A stretch of 64,000 nt of DNA from CAVZRC01 sp052148775 (GCA_052148775.1 JBKQHM010000804.1:6565-70564); one strand, 5' to 3'; shown: positions 35,300 to 44,428, counted from the stretch's first letter. Made by a program: numbers and translations. Notes: generated by a model not told the origin, from the letters alone.

Positions 35300-37480
35300 A
35301 TGCGCGCGAACTTACTCCTATGCATTGTGTTGGTATTGGCGTCGATCCTCGCCCCGCCGGCCGTCGCCGACGATGGCCCGCTGAAGCCGTCGGACTTCCA
35401 GGTGCTGAAACCCGGCGAGAACAAGAAGACCGATCCGCCCCCCGCGCGGGGCTGGCTCTACCGAAGCCTGGTGAGCCAGGCACAACGGCAATTCGACGCA
35501 CGACGTCAGGCGATCGCCGCCATCAAGACGCCCGAGGACATCGCCCGCCGACAGAAGGAGCTGCGCGCGTTTTTCCTCCGCTCGCTCGGCGACCTGCCCG
35601 AGCGTACGCCGATGAACCCTCATGTCGTCGGCACGCTCCGGCGCGACGGCTATCGGATCGAGAAAGTCATCTTCGAGAGCCGCCCCAACCACCACGTCAC
35701 GGCCAACCTCTACATCCCCGAAGGCAAGTCTCCGTTCCCGGGCATCCTCTTGCCGTGCGGCCACAGCGACAACGGCAAGGCGTACGAGGGCTATCAGCGG
35801 GCCTGTATCCTGCTGGCGAAGAACGGGATGGCCGTCCTGTGCTATGACCCGATCGGTCAGGGCGAGCGGAACCAGCGGCTCGATGCGCAGGGCAAGCCCG
35901 CGATCCGAGGAACGACCGAGCACACCATGGCCGGCCTCGGCGCCCTCCTGGTCGGCCGCCAGTTGGCGAGCTATCGGATCTGGGACGGCCTGCGCGCACT
36001 GGACTACCTGGCGAGCCGGCCCGAGATCGATCCCACCCGCCTGGGCTGCACCGGCAACTCGGGCGGCGGCACCATGACCGCCTACCTCATGGCGCTCGAC
36101 GACCGGATCGCGGTCGCGGCGCCTTCGTGCTTCATCACCTCGCTAGAGCGGCTCTTCGCCACGATCGGACCGCAGGACGCCGAGCAGAACATCAACGGCC
36201 AGGTCGCCGCCGGTCTGGAGCACGCCGATTACGTGACCCTGCACGCGCCGAAGCCGACCCTCCTGACGGTCGGCACCCGGGACTTCTTCGACATCGATGG
36301 GAGCTGGAACACCTTCCGCGAGGCCAAGCTGATCTTCGGCCGGCTCGGTTACGGCGAGCGCGTGGACCTGTTCGAGTCGGACGAGGAGCATGGCTTCACG
36401 CGGCCTCGTCGCATCGCAACCGCGCGCTGGATGATGCGATGGCTCCTCAAGAAGGACGAAGCCGTCGACGAGCCCGACTCCCCGATCGCCGCAGACGCCG
36501 AGCTCCAATGCACCCGGTCGGGCCAGGTCATCACCGACTTCAAGGACCGGTCGGTGTTCGATTTCAACGCCGATCGCGCCCGCGCGCTGCAAATCGCACG
36601 CGACGCCCGGAATGCCGGTCTGTCCGACGAGGACTTCCGCAAGGAGGTCGAGCGACGACTGGGGCTGGTCGGCCGCTCGATGAGCCCGGTCCGAGCGAAG
36701 GTCGTGGAGACGATCTCACGCCAGGGCTACAAGATTCGCAAACTCACGTTCCCTGTCGCGGACGTCGATTCGAGCATGATGGTCACGGCCCTCGACATCA
36801 GCAAGGACCGATCCGACAAGTCCAATCAACCGACCCTCGTAGAGATCGGCTTGAGCGGGAAAGCCGACCTGACCGCTCCCGGGGCGATCGACGCGCTGAT
36901 GGGTCCCGCCGGGCGAGTTGTGCTGCTCGATCCTCGGGGCATGGGCGAGACGGATCCCGGCCCCAACCCGGTTCGCAGCCAATCGCCGTTCGGCAACGAC
37001 GTCAAGGAAGCCTTCCTGTCGTTCCACCTCGACCGGCCGCTGCTCGGCCAGCGCGCGGCCGATATCTTGAGAGTCCTGGCGGGGTTGGATGGCGAGTCGG
37101 GCGATGGGCAGGATGAACACAACGGCTTCCGGGTGGTCGGCATCGGCACCGCCGGCCCGATCGTCCTCCACGCGGCCCTGCTCGACCGCGTCGGCTTGAT
37201 CAAGGAGGTCGTCCTCGAGAGGTCGCTCGGCTCGTGGACCGATATCGTCGAGAGAGGGATCAGCCGGGGCCAGATCGGCAACGTCGTTCCCGGCGCCCTC
37301 GAAGCCTATGACCTGCCCGACCTGGCCGCCCGACTGGCCCCGCGCCCGCTCCGGATTTCCGAACCCGTCGACGCCATCGGGCATCCGATCCCAAAGGCGG
37401 ACCTCGAGCGAGCCTACGCGGCGTGCATCAAGGCCTATGCGCCCTCGAAGCGGCTGGAGCTGGGAGCTGTCAAGGAATAA
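35300..37480 (+). CDS. secreted two-part alpha/beta hydrolase (acetyl xylan esterase-like)
   Basis: A protein of 726 residues with a signal peptide (MRANLLLCIVLVLASILAPP, cleavage near AVADDG). The start at 35300 has GGAG eight bases before it. The first half is an alpha/beta hydrolase: LYIPEGKSPFPGILLPCGH, the nucleophile Ser in CTGNSGGGTMTAYLM, a likely catalytic Asp in VGTRDFFDIDG and the catalytic His in EEHGFTRPRR. The second half (about 400-726) repeats a hydrolase-like pattern (VVLLDPRGMGETDPG) but lacks a recognisable GxSxG, so it is probably a degenerate duplicate. Planctomycete proteins of this type are often annotated as acetyl xylan esterase or dienelactone hydrolase; the substrate is not certain. 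Confidence 0.83.
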   Translation: MRANLLLCIVLVLASILAPPAVADDGPLKPSDFQVLKPGENKKTDPPPARGWLYRSLVSQAQRQFDARRQAIAAIKTPEDIARRQKELRAFFLRSLGDLPERTPMNPHVVGTLRRDGYRIEKVIFESRPNHHVTANLYIPEGKSPFPGILLPCGHSDNGKAYEGYQRACILLAKNGMAVLCYDPIGQGERNQRLDAQGKPAIRGTTEHTMAGLGALLVGRQLASYRIWDGLRALDYLASRPEIDPTRLGCTGNSGGGTMTAYLMALDDRIAVAAPSCFITSLERLFATIGPQDAEQNINGQVAAGLEHADYVTLHAPKPTLLTVGTRDFFDIDGSWNTFREAKLIFGRLGYGERVDLFESDEEHGFTRPRRIATARWMMRWLLKKDEAVDEPDSPIAADAELQCTRSGQVITDFKDRSVFDFNADRARALQIARDARNAGLSDEDFRKEVERRLGLVGRSMSPVRAKVVETISRQGYKIRKLTFPVADVDSSMMVTALDISKDRSDKSNQPTLVEIGLSGKADLTAPGAIDALMGPAGRVVLLDPRGMGETDPGPNPVRSQSPFGNDVKEAFLSFHLDRPLLGQRAADILRVLAGLDGESGDGQDEHNGFRVVGIGTAGPIVLHAALLDRVGLIKEVVLERSLGSWTDIVERGISRGQIGNVVPGALEAYDLPDLAARLAPRPLRISEPVDAIGHPIPKADLERAYAACIKAYAPSKRLELGAVKE

Positions 37481-37535
37481 AGCGACATCAGGACATAGAG
37501 TCGGTCCCGGAAGGCTCGGCGGCGGTCTCGTCGGG

Positions 37536-37589
37536 TGCTGTGTGAGCACCGAATTGGACAAAGTAACCCGGATCGGTGCTCACAGAGCA
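37536..37589. repeat. inverted repeat with 17-base arms
   Basis: TGCTGTGTGAGCACCGA (37536-37552) and the inverse TCGGTGCTCACAGAGCA (37573-37589) match at 16 of 17 positions around a 20-base loop. It stands 56 bases past the hydrolase stop and could end its transcript. Confidence 0.65.
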
Positions 37590-37734
37590 TTCTACAAAGA
37601 CCTTCCGAGACAGACTCCCAGCTCAACCGGCCGGTTGAGCCGCGGGAACAGAGCCAGGCCGGCTCCATCGGCGTGAAGGGCCGCTGGATCGTCCCCGGGA
37701 TCCGTGACGCCCTTCAGAATCGGACATAATCATC

Positions 37735-38952
37735 ATGGCAAGCTCATCAATGGGAGATGTCGCACGGAAGCCGGGGCACTTCCTCGACGAGTTGCGTGCG
37801 ACATTCGCCGATCGCGCGAATCGGCCCGCGATCGTCTACCAGTCCCGATCATGGACCTACGGCGAGTTGGACGAGAAGGCTCGCCGCTGCGCCGCGAGAT
37901 TGCGCCAACTGGGGGTCGGGCGCGGAGACCGGGTCGCGATCGCTACGGCGGAGAAACTGCCGTTCCTGGCGGCCCACTTGGGTGCGCTTCATGCAGCGGC
38001 CGTCTCGCTCCCCTTGAGCCCGAGTCTCGCGGGCGACGAGTTGCGTTTTTTCCTGCGGGAAAGCGGCGCACGAGTGGTGGTGGCTGGCAGCGACGTGCAT
38101 TCGATCGTCCACGCTTTGCGGGCCGATCTGCCCGGACTTCGCTCCCTGATGCTCGACTCCGAAGCGTGGGAGGCCCCGGGTGCAACCTTCTCGGATCCGG
38201 CGATCGACCGCAATGCCGCGTGCGTGATCTTCTACAGCTCGAGCTCGACCGGACAACCCCGAGGGGTCGTACACACGCACGCCAGTCTGGCCTCCGGCCT
38301 GCGGACCCTCCGGGCGGCCTGGCAATTCAACCCCGACGACACGATGGTGAACGTCCTGCCGCTGTTCCAGATCCACGGACTTTCGCTCGGCGCACATCTC
38401 AGTTTGTTAACGGGCTCTTGCATGCAGATTGAAGAATTATTCCATCCCCGCCGTACCCTGGAGATCGTCGGGCGTGGGACGGTCTTCATGGGCCTGCCGA
38501 CGTTCTATTACACCTTCCTCGACGAGCCCGAGTTCCGGGAAATCGCGCGGGGCTGGTCGCACGTCCGATTGTTCGCCTGCGTCTCTTCGGCGATCCGTAC
38601 CGAGGTGCTTCCGGGGCTGGAATCGATCCTGCGCCGGCCGGTCATCGTCCCGTACGCGATGACCGAGGCGCACGTCGTCGCCAGCCCGACGCCCGACGGT
38701 TCCGGGCCCCGAGGGTCCGTCGGCAAGCCGCTCGACGGCGTCGAGGTCCGAGTGATCGACGACGACGGCAGACCCGCCCGGACGGGCGCAGTCGGCTCGG
38801 TCCAGGTTCGCGGACCGAACCTGTTCCGCGACTACTGGCGCGACCCGGATGCGACCCGGGTGGCATTTGCCTCCGGCTGGTTCGACACGAGCGACCGGGG
38901 CTCGTTCGACGAGGACGGATTCCTGACCCTGGCCGGGCTCCACCTTGGCTAG
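37735..38952 (+). CDS. AMP-dependent acyl ligase lacking the C-terminal domain
   Basis: A protein of 405 residues resembling acyl-CoA synthetases (malonyl- or fatty-acyl-type). Motifs: FYSSSSTGQPRGVVHTHASL in the phosphate-binding loop position, with Arg where the consensus has Lys, LPLFQIHGLSLGA, YAMTEAH and the ATP-ribose Asp in GWFDTSDRGSFDEDGFLTLAG. Normal members continue for about 100 residues with the hinge and the C-terminal domain carrying the catalytic Lys. Here the frame ends LHLG just after the hinge position, in a heptamer repeat at 38945. Acyl-CoA formation is therefore unlikely; it is either a decaying gene or an altered function. No clear ribosome-binding site precedes 37735. 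Confidence 0.75.
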   Translation: MASSSMGDVARKPGHFLDELRATFADRANRPAIVYQSRSWTYGELDEKARRCAARLRQLGVGRGDRVAIATAEKLPFLAAHLGALHAAAVSLPLSPSLAGDELRFFLRESGARVVVAGSDVHSIVHALRADLPGLRSLMLDSEAWEAPGATFSDPAIDRNAACVIFYSSSSTGQPRGVVHTHASLASGLRTLRAAWQFNPDDTMVNVLPLFQIHGLSLGAHLSLLTGSCMQIEELFHPRRTLEIVGRGTVFMGLPTFYYTFLDEPEFREIARGWSHVRLFACVSSAIRTEVLPGLESILRRPVIVPYAMTEAHVVASPTPDGSGPRGSVGKPLDGVEVRVIDDDGRPARTGAVGSVQVRGPNLFRDYWRDPDATRVAFASGWFDTSDRGSFDEDGFLTLAGLHLG

Positions 38953-39020
38953 CTGATGGCTCGTGGCTGGTGGCGAGACGAGAGAAAAGCAGCGGTATTC
39001 TCCTGCCACTAGCCACTCCG
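38945..39020. repeat. TGGCTNG heptamer array in inverted arrangement
   Basis: Forward copies TGGCTAG, TGGCTCG and TGGCTGG lie at 38946-38974. An inverse copy (CTGCCACTAGCCACTCC) lies at 39003-39019. The first unit contains the TAG that ends the truncated AMP-ligase. It separates that gene from the convergent di-haem oxidoreductase and can form a hairpin. Confidence 0.55.
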
Positions 39021-39028
39021 CTACGTTC

Positions 39029-40378
39029 TCAACGGCTCATCGCGATGATCCCGCGGGAGCGCGGATCGGCCGGCTTGGCCTCGGCCGGCTTGGTGTCGGT
39101 CGGCGCCTTGAGGGTCTTGAGGAAGCCGACGATCGCCGCGCGATCGCCGCTGTCGAGCGATTCGAAGGCGCGTGTGACGCTCTCCGCGTCCGCCTTGTGC
39201 CGGCGGATCGCGGCCTCGAGGGTCGGCGTCGCGCCGTCGTGGAAGTAGGGTGCGCTGTCGGCGACGCCCCAGAGCGCCGGTGTCTTCCATTCATCAGGCT
39301 GCGGGTAGTCGTCCGGCAGCGGGAGGGGTGGGACCTCGGAGTATCCGCTCGCCGCAGTCCTCGTGTCGACGACCCGGTGGAGGAGGAAGTCGCTGTAGAC
39401 GCCCGACACGCCGCCCATGTCGGGCGTATGACAGCCCGCGCAGCCGATCTGCCCGAACAGGACCTTGCCGCGCACCGCCTGATCCCGTCCCTTCGGGTCA
39501 TCCGGCAGGATTTCCAACGGTCTGGGCAGTGTGTCGCAGTACCCTACCAGCGCACGGAACTGGGTTGCGTCCAGGTCCGCGTCCACCTTCGCGTGGACCC
39601 CGCGCGTCCACGGCCTGGCCTGCTCCATCATCGGGTTGCCCAACCCGAGCTCGTTGGCGCACGCGGCGGCCACGAACTCTTCGAGCGTGGCGAACTGCGC
39701 CTTCCAGCCGAACTTGCCGACACGTCCGTCCGGCAGCACGCGCGGACGTCCTGGGCGGCCGCCGCTCAGGTCGGCCCCCACGACTTCCTTCCCGATCACC
39801 TGCCACGATCGCTGCCGGCTCTGGTGCAAGATGCTCTTGCCCGAGATCCGGTCGACCCAGCCGGCCCCGAACAGGGCCGTCGGGTTGACCGGCTGGAGAT
39901 GCACCGGGTCGAAGTCGCGGGTCTCGATGGTGCAGCCTCCGACGATCTTCAGCCCGCCCTTCACGATGGGGAAGAACTCATGGAGCCCGGCCGGCGTCTC
40001 CCGGCACTCCTTCGAAACCGAGAAGGTGTGCACAACACCGCCCCGAACCTCGGCCCGCCCCGGACTCGGCAGGGCCTCGAACGACGCCACGTTTTGCCTG
40101 GCGGAGCCGCCCCCGCCCACTCCGCCCTGGAAGTGGCAGGCCACGCACGACCGCTCGTTGTACACCGGCCCCAGCCCGTCGCCGGCCGCCATCGAGTCGC
40201 CCGGCGTCCACTCATGCTCGAACAAGGCCAGCCCCGCTTCCCGCACCGAGGCATCCACGCGAGGCGCCCACAGCACCGGGACCCCGGGCGTCAACATCCA
40301 GACCACCCACGACACCATCAGCACCGAAAGCCCCAGGCCGACTCGACGTCGCGACCGTGCCAGCACGTTCTCCCTCAT
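39029..40378 (-). CDS. di-haem oxidoreductase-family c-type cytochrome
   Basis: A protein of 449 residues with an N-terminal membrane or signal segment (VGLGLSVLMVSWVVWMLTPG). Two haem c attachment sites are seen: SCVACHFQGG in the first third and GCAGCHTPDMGG in the last third. The pattern (FFPIVKGGLKIVGGCTIETRD and TPALWGVADSAPYFHDGATPTLEAA) fits the di-haem oxidoreductase, putative peroxidase group. It would act in the periplasm in electron transfer or peroxide reduction. The start at 40378 is preceded by a G-rich stretch (GGGGG); the frame is open further upstream to 40486 without conservation. It is followed by no partner on the same strand. Confidence 0.87.
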   Translation of the reverse strand: MRENVLARSRRRVGLGLSVLMVSWVVWMLTPGVPVLWAPRVDASVREAGLALFEHEWTPGDSMAAGDGLGPVYNERSCVACHFQGGVGGGGSARQNVASFEALPSPGRAEVRGGVVHTFSVSKECRETPAGLHEFFPIVKGGLKIVGGCTIETRDFDPVHLQPVNPTALFGAGWVDRISGKSILHQSRQRSWQVIGKEVVGADLSGGRPGRPRVLPDGRVGKFGWKAQFATLEEFVAAACANELGLGNPMMEQARPWTRGVHAKVDADLDATQFRALVGYCDTLPRPLEILPDDPKGRDQAVRGKVLFGQIGCAGCHTPDMGGVSGVYSDFLLHRVVDTRTAASGYSEVPPLPLPDDYPQPDEWKTPALWGVADSAPYFHDGATPTLEAAIRRHKADAESVTRAFESLDSGDRAAIVGFLKTLKAPTDTKPAEAKPADPRSRGIIAMSR

Positions 40379-40537
40379 CGCCAGAGCCCCCCGTCGACAA
40401 GAACCAGAAGCCGCCGTCACCTCGACGGCAAGACCGGGCCGATATCGGTCGCGGCCCGGCCTCCGACATCCATCCGACTCCGACAATTGTAAAGACGACT
40501 CGTGATTCCTTCAAGGGGGATGGGCGAATCGTCCGCG

Positions 40538-41779
40538 TCACGCGATCGTGATGACCCGATGCTGGATCTCGTCGCGCTTCCCCCTCGGCGAGTCGAAGGC
40601 GAAGATGCCCAGGCCGAGGTTGGCGGCCAGGGCGATGTGCTGGGGCTGTCGGATGTCGAAGCCCTCGGACTTCAGCGGGTCGAGCCCCAGCTTGCCGGCG
40701 GCACCGACCGGCGGCAGTCCTTTCTCCTTGCGCTTGGCGTCGACATATCGCCAGGCGACGTGGTCCATGGCCACCGGGTCGGTGGCGAAGAAGAGTGCAT
40801 TGTTCTCCCAGGTCCATTCCGGCTTCCATGCGGCCGGCCCTCCCTGGTACACGCCCTTGATCCCGTCCATGATCTGGAGGACGCACTTGCGGCGGATGAC
40901 CGGGTGGTTGACGACCTGCGGGATGAACTGGTTGCAGACGTTGGTATCGGGCGTCCCGTGCGATCGGCAAACGTTGTTGACGTGCCCGTGGCTCATGTTC
41001 TTGAGCGCGCCGGTGACGCCGGCCGAGCCGTGGTCCTTCAGGACGGGCAGAAGCACGAGTTTGTTGACCCGACGGGTCACCAGCAGGCCGAGGTGCGAGC
41101 GTCGCGTCCGCTCGTCCTTGGGATCGAGGCCGGGCATGACAAGTTCCATGACCATGAACTCGTCGGGATCGTAGCCGGTGACCCGGTCGAGGTTGCCCGC
41201 CTTCTCGTCGTCCCCCTTGATGTCGACCTGCTTGCCGTTGTAGGCGACTCCCAGGCCGGTCCAGGCGATCCCGTCGGGGATGGCCTCGTGCATCTTGGCC
41301 CCTATGAATTCATCGCGATATCGCTCGTAAACGACGATGTCCCTGGTCTTGACGCCGGCCGATTTTAGGCCGTCGATGACCTCGAGCATCAGCTCGGCGG
41401 AGCTATTGGCGAGCGGATTGCCGACCGGGTTCATCTTGACGCCGACGACGTCGCCCGGCTCGAAGAAGCTGCGCCAGGCCTCGACCGCATCGGTGGCCCC
41501 GGTCAGTTCCTTCATGCCCCGGCCGACGGCCAAGTGGATCGCCGCGCGGTCCTTGACGTCATTCTTGATCATCCGGGGGTTGCGGACCTCAATGACGCGT
41601 CCCGGATAGGGGCCGGGAATCCCCCACTTCTCGTCCGCGCCCGCCTTGCCGGCGGCCGCCCTGGGCTCCTGGGCCGAGACGTAGGTCAGGGACATCCCGG
41701 CCACCGCGGGCATCGCCGCACCCGCGACCAGGAACTGACGGCGGCCGAGGCCGCCCGAGATGTGCTCATGTTGCGACAT
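40538..41779 (-). CDS. exported DUF362 domain protein
   Basis: A protein of 413 residues with a twin-arginine signal (LGRRQFLVAGAAMPAVAG). The start at 41779 is fixed by AGGAG eight bases upstream. The DUF362 pattern is visible: GDVVGVKMNPVGNPLANSS, LVTRRVNKLVLLPVLKDHGSAGVTG in sense, ALKNMSHGHVNN and FFATDPVAMDHVAWRYVDA. No 4Fe-4S Cys clusters are present, unlike some longer members. Function is unknown; export by Tat suggests a folded, possibly cofactor-bearing periplasmic protein. It is divergent from the DUF4058 gene, with about 200 bases between. Confidence 0.88.
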   Translation of the reverse strand: MSQHEHISGGLGRRQFLVAGAAMPAVAGMSLTYVSAQEPRAAAGKAGADEKWGIPGPYPGRVIEVRNPRMIKNDVKDRAAIHLAVGRGMKELTGATDAVEAWRSFFEPGDVVGVKMNPVGNPLANSSAELMLEVIDGLKSAGVKTRDIVVYERYRDEFIGAKMHEAIPDGIAWTGLGVAYNGKQVDIKGDDEKAGNLDRVTGYDPDEFMVMELVMPGLDPKDERTRRSHLGLLVTRRVNKLVLLPVLKDHGSAGVTGALKNMSHGHVNNVCRSHGTPDTNVCNQFIPQVVNHPVIRRKCVLQIMDGIKGVYQGGPAAWKPEWTWENNALFFATDPVAMDHVAWRYVDAKRKEKGLPPVGAAGKLGLDPLKSEGFDIRQPQHIALAANLGLGIFAFDSPRGKRDEIQHRVITIA

Positions 41780-41979
41780 GGGAAGTGCTCCTGTGATGGA
41801 CCGCCAAGGAATCCGGGCGAATTCCACCCGTCTCCAGCGTCAAGGCTATCCGGTCCCGAGAGGCGCCGCAACGGCCGGCCATGGACGCATCCCCAACGAT
41901 CGAACCGCGATTGACCGACCCGAGCACCATGGCGACAATGACACCAGAGCCGAGACCATCGCAAACGAGGAGCCGCCCG

Positions 41980-42810
41980 ATGCCGTCGCCCTTCCCCGGC
42001 ATGGACCCGTACCTGGAGAGCCCGGACTGGTTTCCGGACCTCCACGGCAGTCTCATCTTCCTCATGAAAGAAACACTCCAGCGCAAATTGCCCGAGTCCT
42101 ATTACGCCCAGTCGAGCCAACGTGTCTGGCTGGAACACACCCAGCACCATTACGAACCCGATGTCGAGGTGGTCCACTCGGCGCAAAGGCCACGCAAGCG
42201 GCGCCGGGGCGGCGATCTCGCCCTGTTGCCCGAGCCCCAGGAAGGTGGACCCGTCATCGTGATGGTCGAGACCATCGAGCATGGGCCGTTCAAGCAATAC
42301 TTCCTCGAGATCCGGAGGCGTCGAGGCAAGGAGATCCAGATCATCACCTCGATCGAAGTCCTCAGCCCTTCCAACAAGAAGACGGGACACCCAAGCCGCG
42401 AGCAGTTCTTGGAGAAGCAGCGGAAGATGATCGAGAGCGGGACTCATCTGGTCGAGATCGACCTGCTCCGCGGCGGGACGCACGCACTGGCCGTCCCCAA
42501 GGAAATCGTCAAGGCACAGGCCGGCCCGTTCGATTATCTGGTCTCGATCCACCGCTTCAATCGACCCAAGGAATTCCTCATCTATCCCATCCCCATGACC
42601 CGGCGTCTCCCCGAGATCGGCATCCCGCTGCTGCCGGGTGATCCCGACGTGCCGCTCGACCTCCAGGCGGCCTTCGACCGGGCCTATGATGCCGGCCCCT
42701 TCGGGCGAGAGATCGAATACGGCAAGGATCCGATCGTGCCTCGTCTGAAGCCCGAACAGGCCGAGTGGGCCGCGAGCCTGCTCCGGCCGCGCGGGCGGCG
42801 CACGCGATGA
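41980..42810 (+). CDS. DUF4058 family protein
   Basis: A protein of 276 residues starting MPSPFPGMDPYLESPDWFPD, the hallmark opening of DUF4058, after GAGGAG eight bases upstream. Further family features are EIRRRRGKEIQIITSIEVLS, PSNKKTGHPSREQFLEKQRK and LVEIDLLRGG. The family is of unknown function, common in planctomycetes and cyanobacteria; the alternating acidic and basic beta strands around IEVLSPSNK resemble a restriction-endonuclease-like core, which is only a suggestion. The frame is open further upstream to 41881 but unconserved. It is convergent with the next gene, 11 bases apart. Confidence 0.87.
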   Translation: MPSPFPGMDPYLESPDWFPDLHGSLIFLMKETLQRKLPESYYAQSSQRVWLEHTQHHYEPDVEVVHSAQRPRKRRRGGDLALLPEPQEGGPVIVMVETIEHGPFKQYFLEIRRRRGKEIQIITSIEVLSPSNKKTGHPSREQFLEKQRKMIESGTHLVEIDLLRGGTHALAVPKEIVKAQAGPFDYLVSIHRFNRPKEFLIYPIPMTRRLPEIGIPLLPGDPDVPLDLQAAFDRAYDAGPFGREIEYGKDPIVPRLKPEQAEWAASLLRPRGRRTR

Positions 42811-42821
42811 GCCGGCCCTTT

Positions 42822-43721
42822 TCAGGCCCCCGGCGCCTGCGACGACGCACCAGGAAGTTTCAATCCCAGCTCGGCGACCTTCGGCAGATAACGCGCCCAG
42901 TCCACGGCGATGGGCGGCTTGATGCTCGGCTCGTCGATGTTGATGCCCAGCGACAGCGGCCGAACCCGCGGGTGATGCGCCTGGCTGTCGACCATCGGCA
43001 GGAGGTTCTCCTTGATGTCCGCGGCGCGCGCCGCCTTCTGCCGGTCCTGTTCCTCCCGGAAGCGGAGCGCGATCTGGTGGAGAGTGATAATCCTCCAGAA
43101 GTGGTACCATTCCTCGACCATGACGTGCTCGCGGCACCAGTCCCAGGACGCCATGCGCTCGAGGTCGTCGCGACGGATCAGCAGCACCCGGATGCAGCAC
43201 TTGCGGACGACCTTCCGATCCTCGCAGGTCACGGCCAGCAGCCACTCGTCCCGTCGGAACGATGCCGAGGCCAGGCTCCCGGCCACGCTGTTGACGACGT
43301 CGTTGACGATCTCGAAGCCGGCTCTGCCCTCGGTGGCAAGGATCGGGTCGGTGAGACTGGCCTGCTCGGCCAGGCTGCGGGTCACCCGTCGCAGCGCCAC
43401 GTTGTCCAGGAGCTGGTCGACCGTCCGGGGCGGCAGCACGCTCCGGAGCTGGAGCTGGTAGCGCTCGCCCCCGTCCGCACCGGCCGAGGACTCGCCGATC
43501 GGCGTCAGCAGGTTTGCCGAGAACACCACCTGGTCCGACCGTCCCTGGGTGATCTGGCGCCACTGGCGATACAGCACCAGCCAGCCGATGACCACCACGG
43601 CCACCGCCTGGAAGATGCCCTCCAGCAACTTCTCGCCGAGGAGTTCGAGAACCTCTCGCACATCGATCCCCTGAAACCAGGAGGAAATCGAGGCCCAGAT
43701 GTCGTGAAACCCGGAATCCAT
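42822..43721 (-). CDS. hypothetical membrane-anchored protein
   Basis: A protein of 299 residues that I do not recognise. One N-terminal membrane segment is clear (EGIFQAVAVVVIGWLVLYRQW, about residues 33-53), followed by a soluble, mostly helical cytosolic-type domain rich in charged residues, with several Cys (CEDRKVVRKCC) and a Trp-rich patch (ERMASWDWCREH, EEWYHFWRI). AAGGAG lies 11 bases before the start at 43721. Codon use is like its neighbours, so it is a real gene. It converges on the DUF4058 gene; no function is proposed. Confidence 0.7.
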   Translation of the reverse strand: MDSGFHDIWASISSWFQGIDVREVLELLGEKLLEGIFQAVAVVVIGWLVLYRQWRQITQGRSDQVVFSANLLTPIGESSAGADGGERYQLQLRSVLPPRTVDQLLDNVALRRVTRSLAEQASLTDPILATEGRAGFEIVNDVVNSVAGSLASASFRRDEWLLAVTCEDRKVVRKCCIRVLLIRRDDLERMASWDWCREHVMVEEWYHFWRIITLHQIALRFREEQDRQKAARAADIKENLLPMVDSQAHHPRVRPLSLGINIDEPSIKPPIAVDWARYLPKVAELGLKLPGASSQAPGA

Positions 43722-44278
43722 CGTCGGATTTCTCCTTCGTGGGAGAGAAAAGACAGGCAGGCAGGGAATCCCCGCACGCCTCGTTGTCGAGCAAACCGCG
43801 TGCATCGCCTCGCGAGCCTCTGAGTGTACCCGCCTGTCGGCTCGGGTTGAACGGCCCTGTCGGCTCATCTCCGGCGAGGAGGGCCGGCCGCATCTCGAGC
43901 CGCCACGATCGCGCCAGCACGTCGACGGGACCTCACGCCGACGCCCATCCCATGCATCCTGCCCCGAATGACCCAACGCCCCGGGCCATCTCTGGCTTCC
44001 CTTGTCAGTTGCGCCATGCCGTCAAGGCAATGCTTACAAAGCGAGCGTGCACCGTGCCCGTTTTCCTGGCACATATCCGCATGCACTGACCCCACGTTTA
44101 CAAGAAGAGACCGCGTTCTATCTCTAAGAAAGGAAAGGTTTTGGGGCGAGCGATCATCGAAGTGTGTCGGAGAAACGCAACATCCCGGCGAGATTCCGGC
44201 GTTCGGTATTCCAGTTGCTTAAGGGGGTATTATCGGACATCCATTTCTTCCATGACTCCTTTCCCGAAGGAGGCGACC
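43722..44278. other. intergenic region without a supported gene
   Basis: 557 bases between a minus-strand gene and a small plus-strand gene. The part from about 44090 is less GC-rich (TTACAAGAAGAGACC..., CTAAGAAAGGAAAGG) and probably holds the promoter and leader of the small gene. No open frame here has a recognisable product or a ribosome-binding site. Confidence 0.5.
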
Positions 44279-44428
44279 ATGAGTCCCAAGAAGCGTCGCA
44301 AGATCTACGGAGTCCGTCGTGAGTCGCGCAGGCCGCGTGGCTGGACGCGCTGGTTCCATGAAGGCTTGCTCGAGGCCGATCCGGCCGCGAGCGTGCGGCT
44401 CCGCACGGTCCTCTGGGGCCAGAAATGA
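44279..44428 (+). CDS. small basic protein, 49 residues
   Basis: MSPKKRRKIYGVRRESRRPR opens a 49-residue, strongly basic protein ending RLRTVLWGQK. The reason to call it is the near-perfect AAGGAGG seven bases before the ATG at 44279, one of the best ribosome-binding sites in the window. The N-terminal half is Lys/Arg-rich; the second half (GWTRWFHEGLLEADPAASVR) could form an amphipathic helix with aromatic residues. The composition suits a nucleic-acid- or ribosome-binding peptide, but no family is recognised. It stands alone, upstream of the sigma-factor gene by about 440 bases. Confidence 0.6.
   Translation: MSPKKRRKIYGVRRESRRPRGWTRWFHEGLLEADPAASVRLRTVLWGQK

Noticed and set aside
41881..41979. 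Longer start for the DUF4058 gene
   Set aside because: GAGGAG and the family's fixed opening PSPFPGMDPYLE support the ATG at 41980.
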